Below, in pieces: positions 22,532-30,610 of a DNA stretch of 64,000 bases. The notes under the pieces were generated by a model. That model was given only the letters and a program-made list of their open reading frames with translations, did not search any database and was not told the DNA's origin. The DNA lies in contig CAZMOM010000018.1 in assembly GCA_964568075.1 (NCBI GenBank), positions 1-64,000 on the forward strand, written 5' to 3'. Both the position numbers and the translations under genes were made by a program. The DNA comes from MnTg04 sp964568075 (GTDB lineage: Bacteria > Pseudomonadota > Gammaproteobacteria > Steroidobacterales > MnTg04). Within the stretch, counting starts at the first letter, position 1; each line of letters starts with the position of its first letter.

Positions 22532-23862
22532 GATGCGTCAATAGCCTTTTGAAGCAATGCGACCGCTTCGCGCTTGCGCTCCTCATCGGTGTGCAGATAA
22601 CGCTGCGTGGTCGCGAGATTTGCGTGACCCATCAGATGCTTCAACGTCGTCGGGTCCACGTTGGCGGCGCCCAGTAGCGAGCCAAATGTGTGCCGCAGCG
22701 AGTGCCAGGTCGCGCGCTCGCCGCGCGCGTTGACGTACTCTATGCCAGCTGCCTTGAGTGTCGTACCGAAGCTCTTTTTGAGATCGCCGATGCGCCCGCC
22801 ATCGAGCGTGAACACATATCCCTGCTTGGGCTGTCCGCACTGCAGCCACCAGTCTCTCAGTGTCTTGTGCGCGAAATCGTTGAGCGGGATCTCGCGGGTT
22901 TCGAACGTCTTGGCCGTTGCACCTTCTACCCGCAATGTCTTGTTTTCGAAATCGACAGACGGCCACTGTGCTGAAAACAACTCACCCCGGCGCAGTCCTG
23001 TCTCGAGAGACACGATGACTGCCGGCGTCAACACGTCAGAAAACCGCCCTATTGTTGGCAGTGATTCGTAGCGGCGTTCCTGACGCCATTTGTTTGCACT
23101 GGCGCGCTCCTGTCGTTTCTGTTCATCACGCTCTTTAAGCGCCTCGAGCAGTTTCGCCTTCTCGTTCGCGACCAACGCGCGAACGACCCGCCGATGACGA
23201 TCGACTTCCGACATCTCGACATCTGCGATCGGGTTTTCCTTGATGATGCCAAGTTTCACCGCACGCGAAATCGCGGCGCGAAGGGCGGCAATATCACGAT
23301 TGATCGTATCGGCTTTGACGCCTTTGCGCTGGCGCGCGGCTCGCCAGGTCTCGAGTTTTGCCAACGTGATATCTGTCAGCTTGAGCTTGCCAAGATGATC
23401 CTCGAAACAGGACTTGAGGCGCTCGAGCGTGTTGCTGCCACTGCGTCGATTCTGCACGACCCACGGGCCGTAGCTGTCATCGAGATACGCGGTCAACGTC
23501 GGAGTGCAGCGCTCAGCGCGCCGCTCAGCAGAAAAGCTTCGACCGTCGGCATGTTGCGATCGCTTGCGCTCTGCCGCGACCTTCACCTGCTTGAGAGTGA
23601 GCTTCGAATTCGCGTCAACAATCGCTGATGCATCGCACAGTCGCTCCCGCTTGCCGCGCCCGAGTTCGACGTATAAGCCGAGATAGCCCGATGGCTGATG
23701 TCGAAGAATCAGGTGTGCAGCCTTGTCGCGAATCTCACGCGGCGTCTCCGGCGGTCTTGCCTTCACCAGTGCACGAATGAGTGCCAGGCGAATGGGCTGG
23801 GGTCGGTAAGTGTTTCGGTAAGTGTTTGCGTTTGCCACGACGGGATCTCCCGGGTACCCCAT
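22528..23862 (-). CDS. int: tyrosine integrase of the element
   Basis: 444 residues. Arm-binding and SAM-like core-binding domains (about 40-230; core-binding helix near NTLERLKSCFEDHLGKL) precede the catalytic domain: Arg in ETGLRRGELFSA, HxxR in WHSLRHTFGSLL, His in LMGHANLATTQ and the nucleophile Tyr in TQRYLHTDEE. All five landmarks are present, so it should be active at the tRNA-Ala site. The gene sits 128 bp from attR. Its first codons lie within a tandem 12-bp repeat (Asn-Thr-Tyr-Arg x2) that contains TAAGTG sites, so Int may bind its own gene start; the true start may be further downstream. Confidence 0.93.
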   Translation of the reverse strand: MGYPGDPVVANANTYRNTYRPQPIRLALIRALVKARPPETPREIRDKAAHLILRHQPSGYLGLYVELGRGKRERLCDASAIVDANSKLTLKQVKVAAERKRSQHADGRSFSAERRAERCTPTLTAYLDDSYGPWVVQNRRSGSNTLERLKSCFEDHLGKLKLTDITLAKLETWRAARQRKGVKADTINRDIAALRAAISRAVKLGIIKENPIADVEMSEVDRHRRVVRALVANEKAKLLEALKERDEQKRQERASANKWRQERRYESLPTIGRFSDVLTPAVIVSLETGLRRGELFSAQWPSVDFENKTLRVEGATAKTFETREIPLNDFAHKTLRDWWLQCGQPKQGYVFTLDGGRIGDLKKSFGTTLKAAGIEYVNARGERATWHSLRHTFGSLLGAANVDPTTLKHLMGHANLATTQRYLHTDEERKREAVALLQKAIDAS

Positions 23863-23911
23863 GATTCGAATCGGTAAGTGCGCTTATAAGTGCAAAATGA
23901 GTATACACTTA
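23804..23911 (+). repeat. right TAAGTG repeats (integrase arm sites)
   Basis: CGGTAAGTGTTT occurs twice in tandem (23804-23815, 23816-23827). TAAGTGCGCTTATAAGTG follows at 23875-23892 and an inverted CACTTA at 23906. The hexamers lie in direct pairs 12 bp apart, close to attR and partly in the 5' end of int. Confidence 0.55.
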
Positions 23912-23990
23912 TGGATAGCGGTATACAACTGTGTACGTAAAACATGAACTTACAGTGACAATATAAGGCGGCAAAAGGGCCGATTTTGCC

Positions 23991-24040
23991 TTCGCAATGC
24001 AGAGGTCGGCGGTTCGATCCCGCTCGGCTCCACCACTTTT
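23991..24040 (+). repeat. attR: 50-bp direct repeat, right end of the integrated element
   Basis: Exact copy of 8133-8182, the 3' part of tRNA-Ala. It is followed immediately by a terminator that was presumably the original terminator of the tRNA gene before insertion. Confidence 0.95.
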
Positions 24041-24044
24041 GAGG

Positions 24045-24070
24045 AAATCCGGGATCTCCCGGATTTTTTT
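24045..24070 (+). terminator. original tRNA-Ala terminator
   Basis: ATCCGGGA, TC, TCCCGGAT followed by seven T. It lies four bases after attR, so integration moved it 15.9 kb away from the tRNA it once ended. Confidence 0.8.
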
Positions 24071-24180
24071 CGCTTGTTTTCCGCCAACATTGGCTATGAT
24101 TAGCAGACCAGGCGATCACTCGCAGCGCAAAGCGCTGCGGTCGCAGAACCTGATAAAGTTTATCGAAAGCACAACAATTC

Positions 24181-24257
24181 GCCCCGGTAGCTCAGCTGGA
24201 TAGAGCGTCCGCCTCCTAAGCGGAAGGTCCCAGGTTCGAATCCTGGTCGGGGCACCA
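24181..24257 (+). tRNA. tRNA-Arg(CCT)
   Basis: 77 nt with encoded CCA. Acceptor GCCCCGG/TCGGGGC, D-arm GCTC/GAGC, anticodon stem CCGC/GCGG with loop CTCCTAA (anticodon CCT, reading AGG), and T-loop TTCGAAT are regular. The gene directly to its right is a P-type ATPase cut off at the CCA end, a sign of integration or deletion at this tRNA. A strong hairpin CGCAGCGC/GCGCTGCG lies upstream at 24121-24139. Confidence 0.95.
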
Positions 24258-24699
24258 GTTGCGTGGCATCGACGAATAGCTGCTGGTTGCTGCGAATGAC
24301 CATACACCGCGGTTCGAGCATCTTCTTCAGTGCATCGATAGCCCGTTCAGCCCGCCATTCCTGCGTAAAGCCGAGCGCACCATTAAAGACCATGATAACC
24401 AGGATAGTGACTGCGTCCGCAAGGTCGCCAAGCTGCAGCGAAATCAAAGCGGCAACAATAAGGATGACGACCAGGGCATTAGTAAACTGGCGTGCAAATA
24501 TGCGATACCAGGGTTCCTTGCCCATTGTGACCAGGGCATTGGGGCCGAATCGCTGAAGTCTCTCGGCAACCTGGTCGTTGTTCAAGCCACGATGCTTGTC
24601 CGTTTGCAGTGTCTCAACCACCTGGTTGAGATCAACTGAGTACCAGCGGATGTTGTCGTCGCGCGGTCGTGGCGTGTTCTCGGATGACTTATCGTTTGC
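24258..24699 (-). pseudogene. cation-transporting P-type ATPase, N-terminal remnant
   Basis: Residues match the start of Ca2+/cation P-type ATPases: LNQVVETLQTDKHRGL, then GLNNDQVAERLQRFGPNAL, the first membrane helices (NALVVILIVAALISL, LVIMVFNGALGF) and the start of the actuator domain up to ATQLVP. The family continues with GD(I/V) here, but the frame instead runs into the antisense of tRNA-Arg. About 80% of the protein, including the phosphorylation DKTGT, is missing. GTG 24699 is the likely start. Confidence 0.85.
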
Positions 24700-24946
24700 C
24701 ACTCTGCGTCTGTCCCACAACGAAGATTCGGTGCAATACTTTATTATGGGGGTCTATATGACAAGCAAATTCGGACAACTACTGAATTTACTGTCTTGTT
24801 GGCCTGATCTGGCTCTGAATTCCTGTTTCGCAGAGCTTTCGTGGCTTTTGACCTGTTTGCGCTGAATCTTTGTCTAATCCTGCAGTTGATGGCGAGCACT
24901 ACGAAACGCATCCGAATACAGCCAACTGTACGGAATCTCCATGTAC

Positions 24947-25618
24947 TTACCCAATGGGACGATGAGCCAGGTATTTGACGAACCAATCCCGAGCTAGGCT
25001 CGCAACCTGTTCCAGGGTTCCAGGCTCTTCAAACAGGTGCGACGCCTGGTCGACGACGGCGATTTGCGCATTGGCGTGCATCTGTTCCTTCGCATCCGTG
25101 TTGAGCCTGAGAACCTCGTAATCGACGCCACCGACGATCATCAGAGTTGGAGCCTCGACCTTAGCGAGATAGTCGCCAGCCAGGTCGACTCGTCCGCCAC
25201 GCGATACGACAGCGGCAACCTGATTGGGCGTCTTCGCAGCTACAATCAACGCGGCCGCAGCGCCCGTGCTGGAACCAAACAAGCTCACCGCGAGATCAGC
25301 TGCTGCGGATTGCTTGCTCAACCAGTCGACTGCGTTTGACAGACGCTGGCTCAGCAATGGAATGTCAAAGCGATATTCGCGGGTGACGGAGTCGATGCGT
25401 TCTTCATCGCTCGTCAACAGATCGAACAGGAGAGTCCCCAAGCACTCTTCGCGCAGGTATTTGGCGACAGAATTATTCCGTACGCTAAAACGACTACTGC
25501 CGCTACCGTGCACAAATACGACAATGCCCCTGGATCCGGCTGGAACTTCGAGCCATCCCTTTAGCACCGCATCGCCGACAGGGATGTCCGATTCATTTCT
25601 CTGAATAGGCGTGTTCAT
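24947..25618 (-). CDS. alpha/beta hydrolase (dienelactone-hydrolase-like)
   Basis: 223 residues from ATG 25618. VVFVHGSGSSRFSVRN is the oxyanion-hole strand, FGSSTGAAAALI the nucleophile elbow (GxSxG with Ser), and DQASHLFEEPG carries the catalytic His; the acidic residue is probably in IVGGVDYEVL. It is a cytoplasmic carboxyl-ester hydrolase of unknown substrate. Similar genes often accompany stress clusters. The longer frame to 25678 is less likely because the conserved fold starts after the chosen Met. Confidence 0.75.
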   Translation of the reverse strand: MNTPIQRNESDIPVGDAVLKGWLEVPAGSRGIVVFVHGSGSSRFSVRNNSVAKYLREECLGTLLFDLLTSDEERIDSVTREYRFDIPLLSQRLSNAVDWLSKQSAAADLAVSLFGSSTGAAAALIVAAKTPNQVAAVVSRGGRVDLAGDYLAKVEAPTLMIVGGVDYEVLRLNTDAKEQMHANAQIAVVDQASHLFEEPGTLEQVASLARDWFVKYLAHRPIG

Positions 25619-25695
25619 CGCGGAAGCACACTCTAAGCAGTCGCGATTATCGCTATGTTCAATACCACTATGGGGCACCTATCGAAAAGGCCCTG

Positions 25696-25938
25696 TTACT
25701 CGGTCAGCGTATGGTCTATGAGACCCTTGACGCCGGCCTCCGAGGCACAGTGTACGCAGCAGAACACTATGTCGTCGTTCTGCACGCCATGGCCCAGGAC
25801 GCGACAGCCGCAATGCTTACACGCCGGCGCCAGCGCGTGGATAGCGCATTCGAAGGAATCGAAATCATAACTGAGTCCTTTCATCGTTACCTGAAACGTA
25901 TCTTCATACGCATTGCCACAGGTTTCACAGGTTGCCAT
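25696..25938 (-). CDS. cysteine-rich metal-binding protein (metallothionein-like)
   Basis: 80 residues with paired cysteines: ATCETCGNAYEDTF, SFECAIHALAPACKHCGCRV, VFCCVHCASEAG. The pattern is a treble-clef/zinc-ribbon pair seen in small proteins sometimes annotated as prokaryotic metallothionein-like. A perfect GGAGG lies before the ATG. It probably stores or senses zinc or binds another protein. It is near the archease-RtcB pair but divergent from it. Confidence 0.7.
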   Translation of the reverse strand: MATCETCGNAYEDTFQVTMKGLSYDFDSFECAIHALAPACKHCGCRVLGHGVQNDDIVFCCVHCASEAGVKGLIDHTLTE

Positions 25939-26178
25939 GCCGTCCTCCAGTATGATCAGAAAGAACTGATCCTAATACTAAAGGCGACAAACTTTGTATT
26001 CGCAAAAGTACCTAATACAAGGGCGCCCTGATGGTGACCGATTTGCGGCGGTCCTTGCATGATGGCCGGGTAGGTAGGTATTTCTGCAGATTTCGTGATG
26101 GATCAGATTGCGATACAGTCTTTTCAGTTCTTGCGAAATTACTGCAGTGCGATGGCGCTAACAGGCCGGGAGTATTGC

Positions 26179-26589
26179 ATGAGCTGGTCCCATTTTCCTC
26201 ATGATGCAGATCTCGGGTTGCGTGGCACCGGAATCGATAGGGCTCGCGCATTTGAGGCTATTGGGCTTGCGCTTACCGCAGCGATTACCGATCCATGCTC
26301 GGTGGCAGCCAAAGAAACTGTCAGTCTGCGTTGTCAGGCGCCGAGCGACGAAATATTGCTGGTGGACTGGCTCAACATGCTGATTTACGAGATGGCAGTC
26401 AGAAAGATGCTCTTCAGCAATTTTGATGTATCGATAAGAGACGGTGAATTGCGGGCGCAAGTTTCAGGCGAACCGGTTAACCGATCAAAACATCACCCTG
26501 CTGTCGAGGTAAAGGGTGCCACGTATACCGCACTGGCCGTAACTCAGACCAATGAGGGATGGGCTGTCCAGTGCGTGGTAGATGCTTAG
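26179..26589 (+). CDS. archease (RtcB activator)
   Basis: 136 residues. The archease family pattern is clear: SWSHFPHDADLGLRGTG at the N-terminus (metal-binding His and Asp), LLVDWLNMLIYEM, and a terminal AVQCVVDA in which the last acidic residue is a conserved ligand. Archease speeds guanylylation and multiple turnover of the RtcB ligase encoded 44 bp downstream. GGGAG stands before ATG 26179; an earlier ATG at 26095 lacks family similarity. Confidence 0.85.
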   Translation: MSWSHFPHDADLGLRGTGIDRARAFEAIGLALTAAITDPCSVAAKETVSLRCQAPSDEILLVDWLNMLIYEMAVRKMLFSNFDVSIRDGELRAQVSGEPVNRSKHHPAVEVKGATYTALAVTQTNEGWAVQCVVDA

Positions 26590-26633
26590 CAAGCTGTTGG
26601 TGAACCGATAACGACAAATAGCGAGAATTAGAA

Positions 26634-28064
26634 ATGGATACCAGTAATCTGGAACAGCTCGACGAGAACCGATGGCGCGTACCGGCCACCGGGAGCATGC
26701 GGGTTCCGGCGATCATATTTGCCGATCGCACTCTGATTGAAGATATGGGCGACAAGGTTTACGAACAGATCTGCAATGTTTGCCGACTGCCCGGTATCGT
26801 CAAGAGCGCCCTTGTCATGCCGGATGCACATTGGGGCTATGGTTTCCCCATTGGCGGCGTGGCGGCGTTCGACAAGGATGAAGGCGGTGTGATTTCTGCC
26901 GGTGGAGTGGGATTCGACATCTCCTGCGGTGTGCGCCTGATTCACACCGGCCTGTCGCGGCAGAATATCCAGGCCGTGCAAACGGTGTTGGCAAACCAAC
27001 TGGCTGGAAGTATTCCGGCCGGGGTCGGGAGTACCGGCGACATTCGCCTCAACGATACCGAGATGGATGAAATGTTGGCGGGCGGCGCGCAGTGGGCCGT
27101 TGCCCAGGGGTACGGAGTGCCCAACGATCTTGAGCATATCGAGGAAAATGGCCGTCAGGCCGGCGCTGTTCCTGCGGCTATCTCCGCACAGGCCAGACGC
27201 CGTCAGCGTAACGAAATGGGTACGCTCGGTTCCGGGAATCATTACCTGGAAATACAGTACGTCAGCGAACTTTATGACGCGCACATCGCTGAAGTCTACG
27301 GACTTCACGAAGGGGACGCGGTCATCAGCATCCACTGTGGATCGCGTGGTCTTGGCCATCAGGTCGGCACGGAATACCTGCGCGAGATGGTAATTTCAGC
27401 TGCCGAATTCGGCATCGAACTCCCCGACCGGGAGCTGGCTTGCGCGCCGATATCTTCGGATCTTGGGCAGCGATATTTGGGCGCTATGCGCGCAGCCGTC
27501 AATTGTGCGCTGGCAAACAGGCAGATATTGACACACCTGACGCGTAAGGTGTTTTCGGCGTTCTTTCCTGATGCAATGCTCAAACTCGTGTACGACGTCT
27601 CACACAATATTTGCAAGGAAGAGCGCCATGTCAGCAATGGCAGGAGCCGATTGCTGCACGTACACCGTAAAGGTGCAACTCGGGCACTGGGGCCGGATTC
27701 CGAAGGTGTGCCAGCGGAGTTCACGACAGTCGGCCAACCGGTCTTCATCGGCGGCTCTATGGGAACCTCGTCATATGTTCTTGCCGGTACCGAGACAGGA
27801 GAGAGGCTTTCTTTTAGTTCTGCCTGCCACGGGGCCGGACGCGCGATGAGCCGAAATCAGGCGCGAAAACGATGGCGTGGCAGACAGGTTGTGGATGAGC
27901 TGGCGCAACAGGGTATTCTCATCCGTAGCCCATCCGACCGGGGTGTCGCCGAGGAAGCACCGGAAGCTTACAAGGATGTCAGCAGCATAGTCGATTTGGC
28001 TGAACGCTCAGGCCTGGCGAGAAAAGTCTGCCGCCTCCGACCGATGATCTGCGTCAAAGGATAG
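26634..28064 (+). CDS. rtcB: RNA-splicing ligase RtcB
   Basis: 476 residues, full length. RtcB joins RNA 2',3'-cyclic phosphate or 3'-phosphate ends to 5'-OH ends with GTP and Mn2+. Visible motifs: MPDAHWGYGFPIGGVAAFD, GVGFDISCGVRLI (Mn-binding Cys), GTLGSGNHYLEIQ, HCGSRGLGHQV, VSHNICKEERH, and CHGAGRAMSR near the C-terminus, which contains the His that is guanylylated. It is coupled to archease and probably repairs RNA cut under stress or by toxins. No RtcA or RtcR homologue is visible nearby. Confidence 0.95.
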   Translation: MDTSNLEQLDENRWRVPATGSMRVPAIIFADRTLIEDMGDKVYEQICNVCRLPGIVKSALVMPDAHWGYGFPIGGVAAFDKDEGGVISAGGVGFDISCGVRLIHTGLSRQNIQAVQTVLANQLAGSIPAGVGSTGDIRLNDTEMDEMLAGGAQWAVAQGYGVPNDLEHIEENGRQAGAVPAAISAQARRRQRNEMGTLGSGNHYLEIQYVSELYDAHIAEVYGLHEGDAVISIHCGSRGLGHQVGTEYLREMVISAAEFGIELPDRELACAPISSDLGQRYLGAMRAAVNCALANRQILTHLTRKVFSAFFPDAMLKLVYDVSHNICKEERHVSNGRSRLLHVHRKGATRALGPDSEGVPAEFTTVGQPVFIGGSMGTSSYVLAGTETGERLSFSSACHGAGRAMSRNQARKRWRGRQVVDELAQQGILIRSPSDRGVAEEAPEAYKDVSSIVDLAERSGLARKVCRLRPMICVKG

Positions 28065-28103
28065 AGCGCCCGGATTCGGCGTCGATAACAGTTGGCGGAT
28101 ATC

Positions 28104-29231
28104 TCAGGAAGAGGCCGGGCTGACCAATACTCGATGATCCTCGCCGATATCGAATCGTGCCGAAAAATCCTGGCTAACGGTGTTCAACGTCTCAGTAAGC
28201 CACTGGCGATCGTCGGGGCTTGCATGCGACAGCTGCATTCGCCGAATGTACAACGGCACAATCTCAAATTTTGAGATTTCACGGGACGGCAGGCTCATGG
28301 TCACGATGTACATCAGCGCCAGCCAGGGGCGATAGTGCTCATACCCGCCAATTCCCTCATAATCGTTCAGAAAGTCGCCGCAGCCATAGATGATCCCCTC
28401 GCCTCGCCGGATCTCGATGGCTTTTGGATGATGGGACGAATGCCCATGTACGATATCCACACCGCCATCGTCAATGAGACAGTGAGCGAACTCGCGTTGC
28501 TCGGCCGGCACGCGGTGACCCCAGTTGCCGCCCCAATGGATTCATGCGACGATGGTATCGTCTGTTTTTTTCAGCGCTCGAATCCGTTTCGCGACACGTC
28601 GTGTCGTTCTTGCGGACAGATCGCTCAAAAGATTAACGCCAGCTCGATTTTCGCCAGCCCGCCAGCTGTCCGGAACCCCGCACGAACCGTCTGCGAATCC
28701 GAATACCAGCACATTCCCTTTACCTTCGATGGGAATCCGGGCTGGCGAAATCGCCTCATCGATATTCTTGCCGGCGCCAACTGTCGGTAAACCGGCACTT
28801 CGAAGTGTCACCAGTGTCTCCGCAAGACCGGCATAGCCCCAATCCATAATATGGTTGTTCGCGAGCACGCAGCAGTCGATGCCCGCCGTAGTCAGGCATG
28901 GCACATTCCGTGGGTGCATGCGGTAATGAATACCTTTAGATGGCCAAAAATCGCTGCTGACTGTGATGCTGGTCTCAAGATTGACGATACCGAGTCCGGT
29001 TTGGTGTCGTTCCAGACTTTGCGGGCGTCACCCCAGATATAGCCAGGATCGACTGATTTCGGAATCGGCCCGCTTGCGCGCTCTGCCAGCCTTACATATT
29101 CGGTGACATCTGCCACATATGGCTCGCTCGTGGAGCTCGGCTGAACCAGGGAACGGCAGAATCTGATCGATGCCTCTGCCCGTCATCACATCGCCGGACA
29201 GGAACAATTTAAGTTGTTGCTCGTCCGCCAT
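28104..29231 (-). pseudogene. CapA-like metallophosphatase, inactivated by three lesions
   Basis: A CapA/PgsA-type calcineurin-like phosphatase (cell-surface polyglutamate synthesis family or relatives). The N-terminus KLFLSGDVMTGRGIDQ holds the metal-binding Asp. The central part has TAGIDCCVLANNHIMDWG, and the C-terminal part IHWGGNWGHRVP and VHGHSSHHPKAIEI. Lesions: a GCTC duplication (GCTCGCTC, 29122-29129) shifts the frame; one base is missing near 28993-28996 and restores it; a TGA at 28542-28544 replaces a residue that is Ser in the usual V-S-I-H-W-G context. ATG 29231 has AAGGA in front. All parts are otherwise well conserved. Confidence 0.85.
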
Positions 29232-29337
29232 ATTCCTGTCCTTTTTATTTGGCCCGACCGGCAATAAGCCGATTTCGTTTCCGCGTGTGCCGGTAAAATT
29301 CAGCTTTTCCGGAGATCACAAAAATGGCAACAGGGAA

Positions 29338-29904
29338 TCAGGGAACGGGGTGATGCTTTCCGATGACAAATACTGAGCTTGCCTGGGGACCTCTTTCTCC
29401 GGTCTCTTCGACAAAGCGCAATTCCGTACCGATTGCCAAATCGTCAAACTCAGCGTCAATCAGGCTATTGCGATGAAAATAGATTTCCCGCCCGTCAGGT
29501 GTCGCCAACCTCCCATAGTCTTGCTCTGGCATCAGGCAGGAAACACGGCCGTGGGCCGGAACGTCATGCGTTTTGACCTTGCCGCGTCTTATGCGAACGT
29601 AATCCTCAAGTTGTCGGCGCACGCTGTCGAACGCGTCGCGTAATGCAACAAAGGCGTCTTCGTGAGCGTGCTGGTCATCCGGTGATCGCTTCACGACGAT
29701 TTCCTTGCCAGGAACCGTCAGATCAATACGGAAATGATAAAGATTCCCCTGATGATGATGCTGGTGGGGCGCTTCAATCATCACTTGGCAGCCGATAATT
29801 TCGTCGCAAAACTTCTCCAGTTTCGCAGCCCGTTCCCGCACCGCAGCCTCAAGGGCCGGTGAAGAGTCCATGTGACGAAATATGATCTTTAGAGGCTTCT
29901 GCAT
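29338..29904 (-). CDS. HPF/RaiA-like ribosome hibernation factor with a second small domain
   Basis: 188 residues. Residues 1-105 form the HPF/RaiA fold (QKPLKIIFRHMDSSPALEAA, HFRIDLTVPGKEIVVKR). Residues 115-185 look like a cold-shock/OB domain: HGRVSCLMPEQDYGRLATPDG, EIYFHRNSLIDAEFDDLAIG. The fusion of HPF with a CSD-type domain is known in Proteobacteria. It probably binds the 30S decoding site in starved cells and may also bind RNA. GGGGA precedes the ATG. Confidence 0.85.
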   Translation of the reverse strand: MQKPLKIIFRHMDSSPALEAAVRERAAKLEKFCDEIIGCQVMIEAPHQHHHQGNLYHFRIDLTVPGKEIVVKRSPDDQHAHEDAFVALRDAFDSVRRQLEDYVRIRRGKVKTHDVPAHGRVSCLMPEQDYGRLATPDGREIYFHRNSLIDAEFDDLAIGTELRFVEETGERGPQASSVFVIGKHHPVP

Positions 29905-29934
29905 GTCATCCCCAGTTGCGAAATGAAGCTGTAC

Positions 29935-30408
29935 TCAAGCGGCGGTATCTTGAGCTTCCGCAGGCAATATGTGCTCCTTCTCGTACTGAATCTGACGAAG
30001 CAGCATAGCGGACAGGTTGTTTAGCAGCACTGTCATCGCTTCGATTACATCATCCATGCTGATTAGCCCCAGGAGTTCTGAATCGGTCGCTATCAGGACT
30101 CGCCGCACGCCATATTGCTTCATTGCAGCCGTGATTTCCGTAAGATCGGCCTCCGGACCGACGGTCGCCAATTCTCTTCCCTGCAGGTCTCCAGCAGTGA
30201 TCGTATCCAGATCGAGATCACAGGCAATCGCATGGACAACAATGTCTCGATCGGTGATTAAACCGATAGGCTGAGTTTCGCTGCCGCTACCGCGAGTGAC
30301 TACGATGTCTCCAATCCCCTTGTACCGCATCAATCTTGCGGCATCCATAATACTTGTGGATTCATCCGTTGTTACCACGTCCGACGGATTTAGGTCTATT
30401 GCACGCAT
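29935..30408 (-). CDS. CBS-domain protein
   Basis: 157 residues with two CBS motifs: first around residues 8-65 (VVTTDESTSIMDAARLMRYK, GLITDRDIVVHAI), second around 75-130 (TEITAAMKQYGVRRVLI, LGLISMDDVIEAM). A helix with LLRQIQYEKEH ends the protein. Stand-alone CBS pairs bind adenine nucleotides and regulate partners. Same strand as the HPF gene 30 bp downstream, so they are probably an operon. The 200-bp gap upstream is shared with the divergent PRPP synthetase gene. Confidence 0.85.
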   Translation of the reverse strand: MRAIDLNPSDVVTTDESTSIMDAARLMRYKGIGDIVVTRGSGSETQPIGLITDRDIVVHAIACDLDLDTITAGDLQGRELATVGPEADLTEITAAMKQYGVRRVLIATDSELLGLISMDDVIEAMTVLLNNLSAMLLRQIQYEKEHILPAEAQDTAA

Positions 30409-30610
30409 TGGCTGATTCTCTGTTTATAGTCCAATTGCTGTTTCCCAACAAAGACATGCGGAAACACCCATCGAGAATAATATGCGCCGGTTTAAGCGGC
30501 TTCTACAAGTCGTAATTATGCGTATTCACGGGGAGAATCGGCCTGTGCCGTAACCCGGGTCCGTAAAATCCCGTACAGAAATGTCCGCGTTATCGCGCTA
30601 GGCTCTGACC

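Larger units (their letters stand above)
8133..24040. mobile_element. 15.9-kb integrated element at tRNA-Ala, phage-satellite-like
   Basis: Bounded by perfect 50-bp repeats, with a tyrosine integrase 128 bp inside the right end. The right half, all transcribed leftward, holds integrase, sigma-like protein, AlpA-like HTH, CHC2 zinc-finger protein, DUF3631 ATPase, nucleotidyltransferase, putative small terminase, nuclease and large terminase. The left half holds small zinc-finger and hypothetical proteins, an HExxH protein, a NYN nuclease, an insertion sequence and a riboswitch-lipoprotein unit. No portal, capsid, tail or lysis genes are recognisable. A phage satellite or a strongly reduced prophage fits; a plasmid-like integrative element is less likely because no relaxase is seen. 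Confidence 0.85.

Noticed and set aside
24744..24986. 80-residue frame left of the hydrolase gene
   Set aside because: It overlaps the hydrolase stop, has no ribosome site and no recognisable character.
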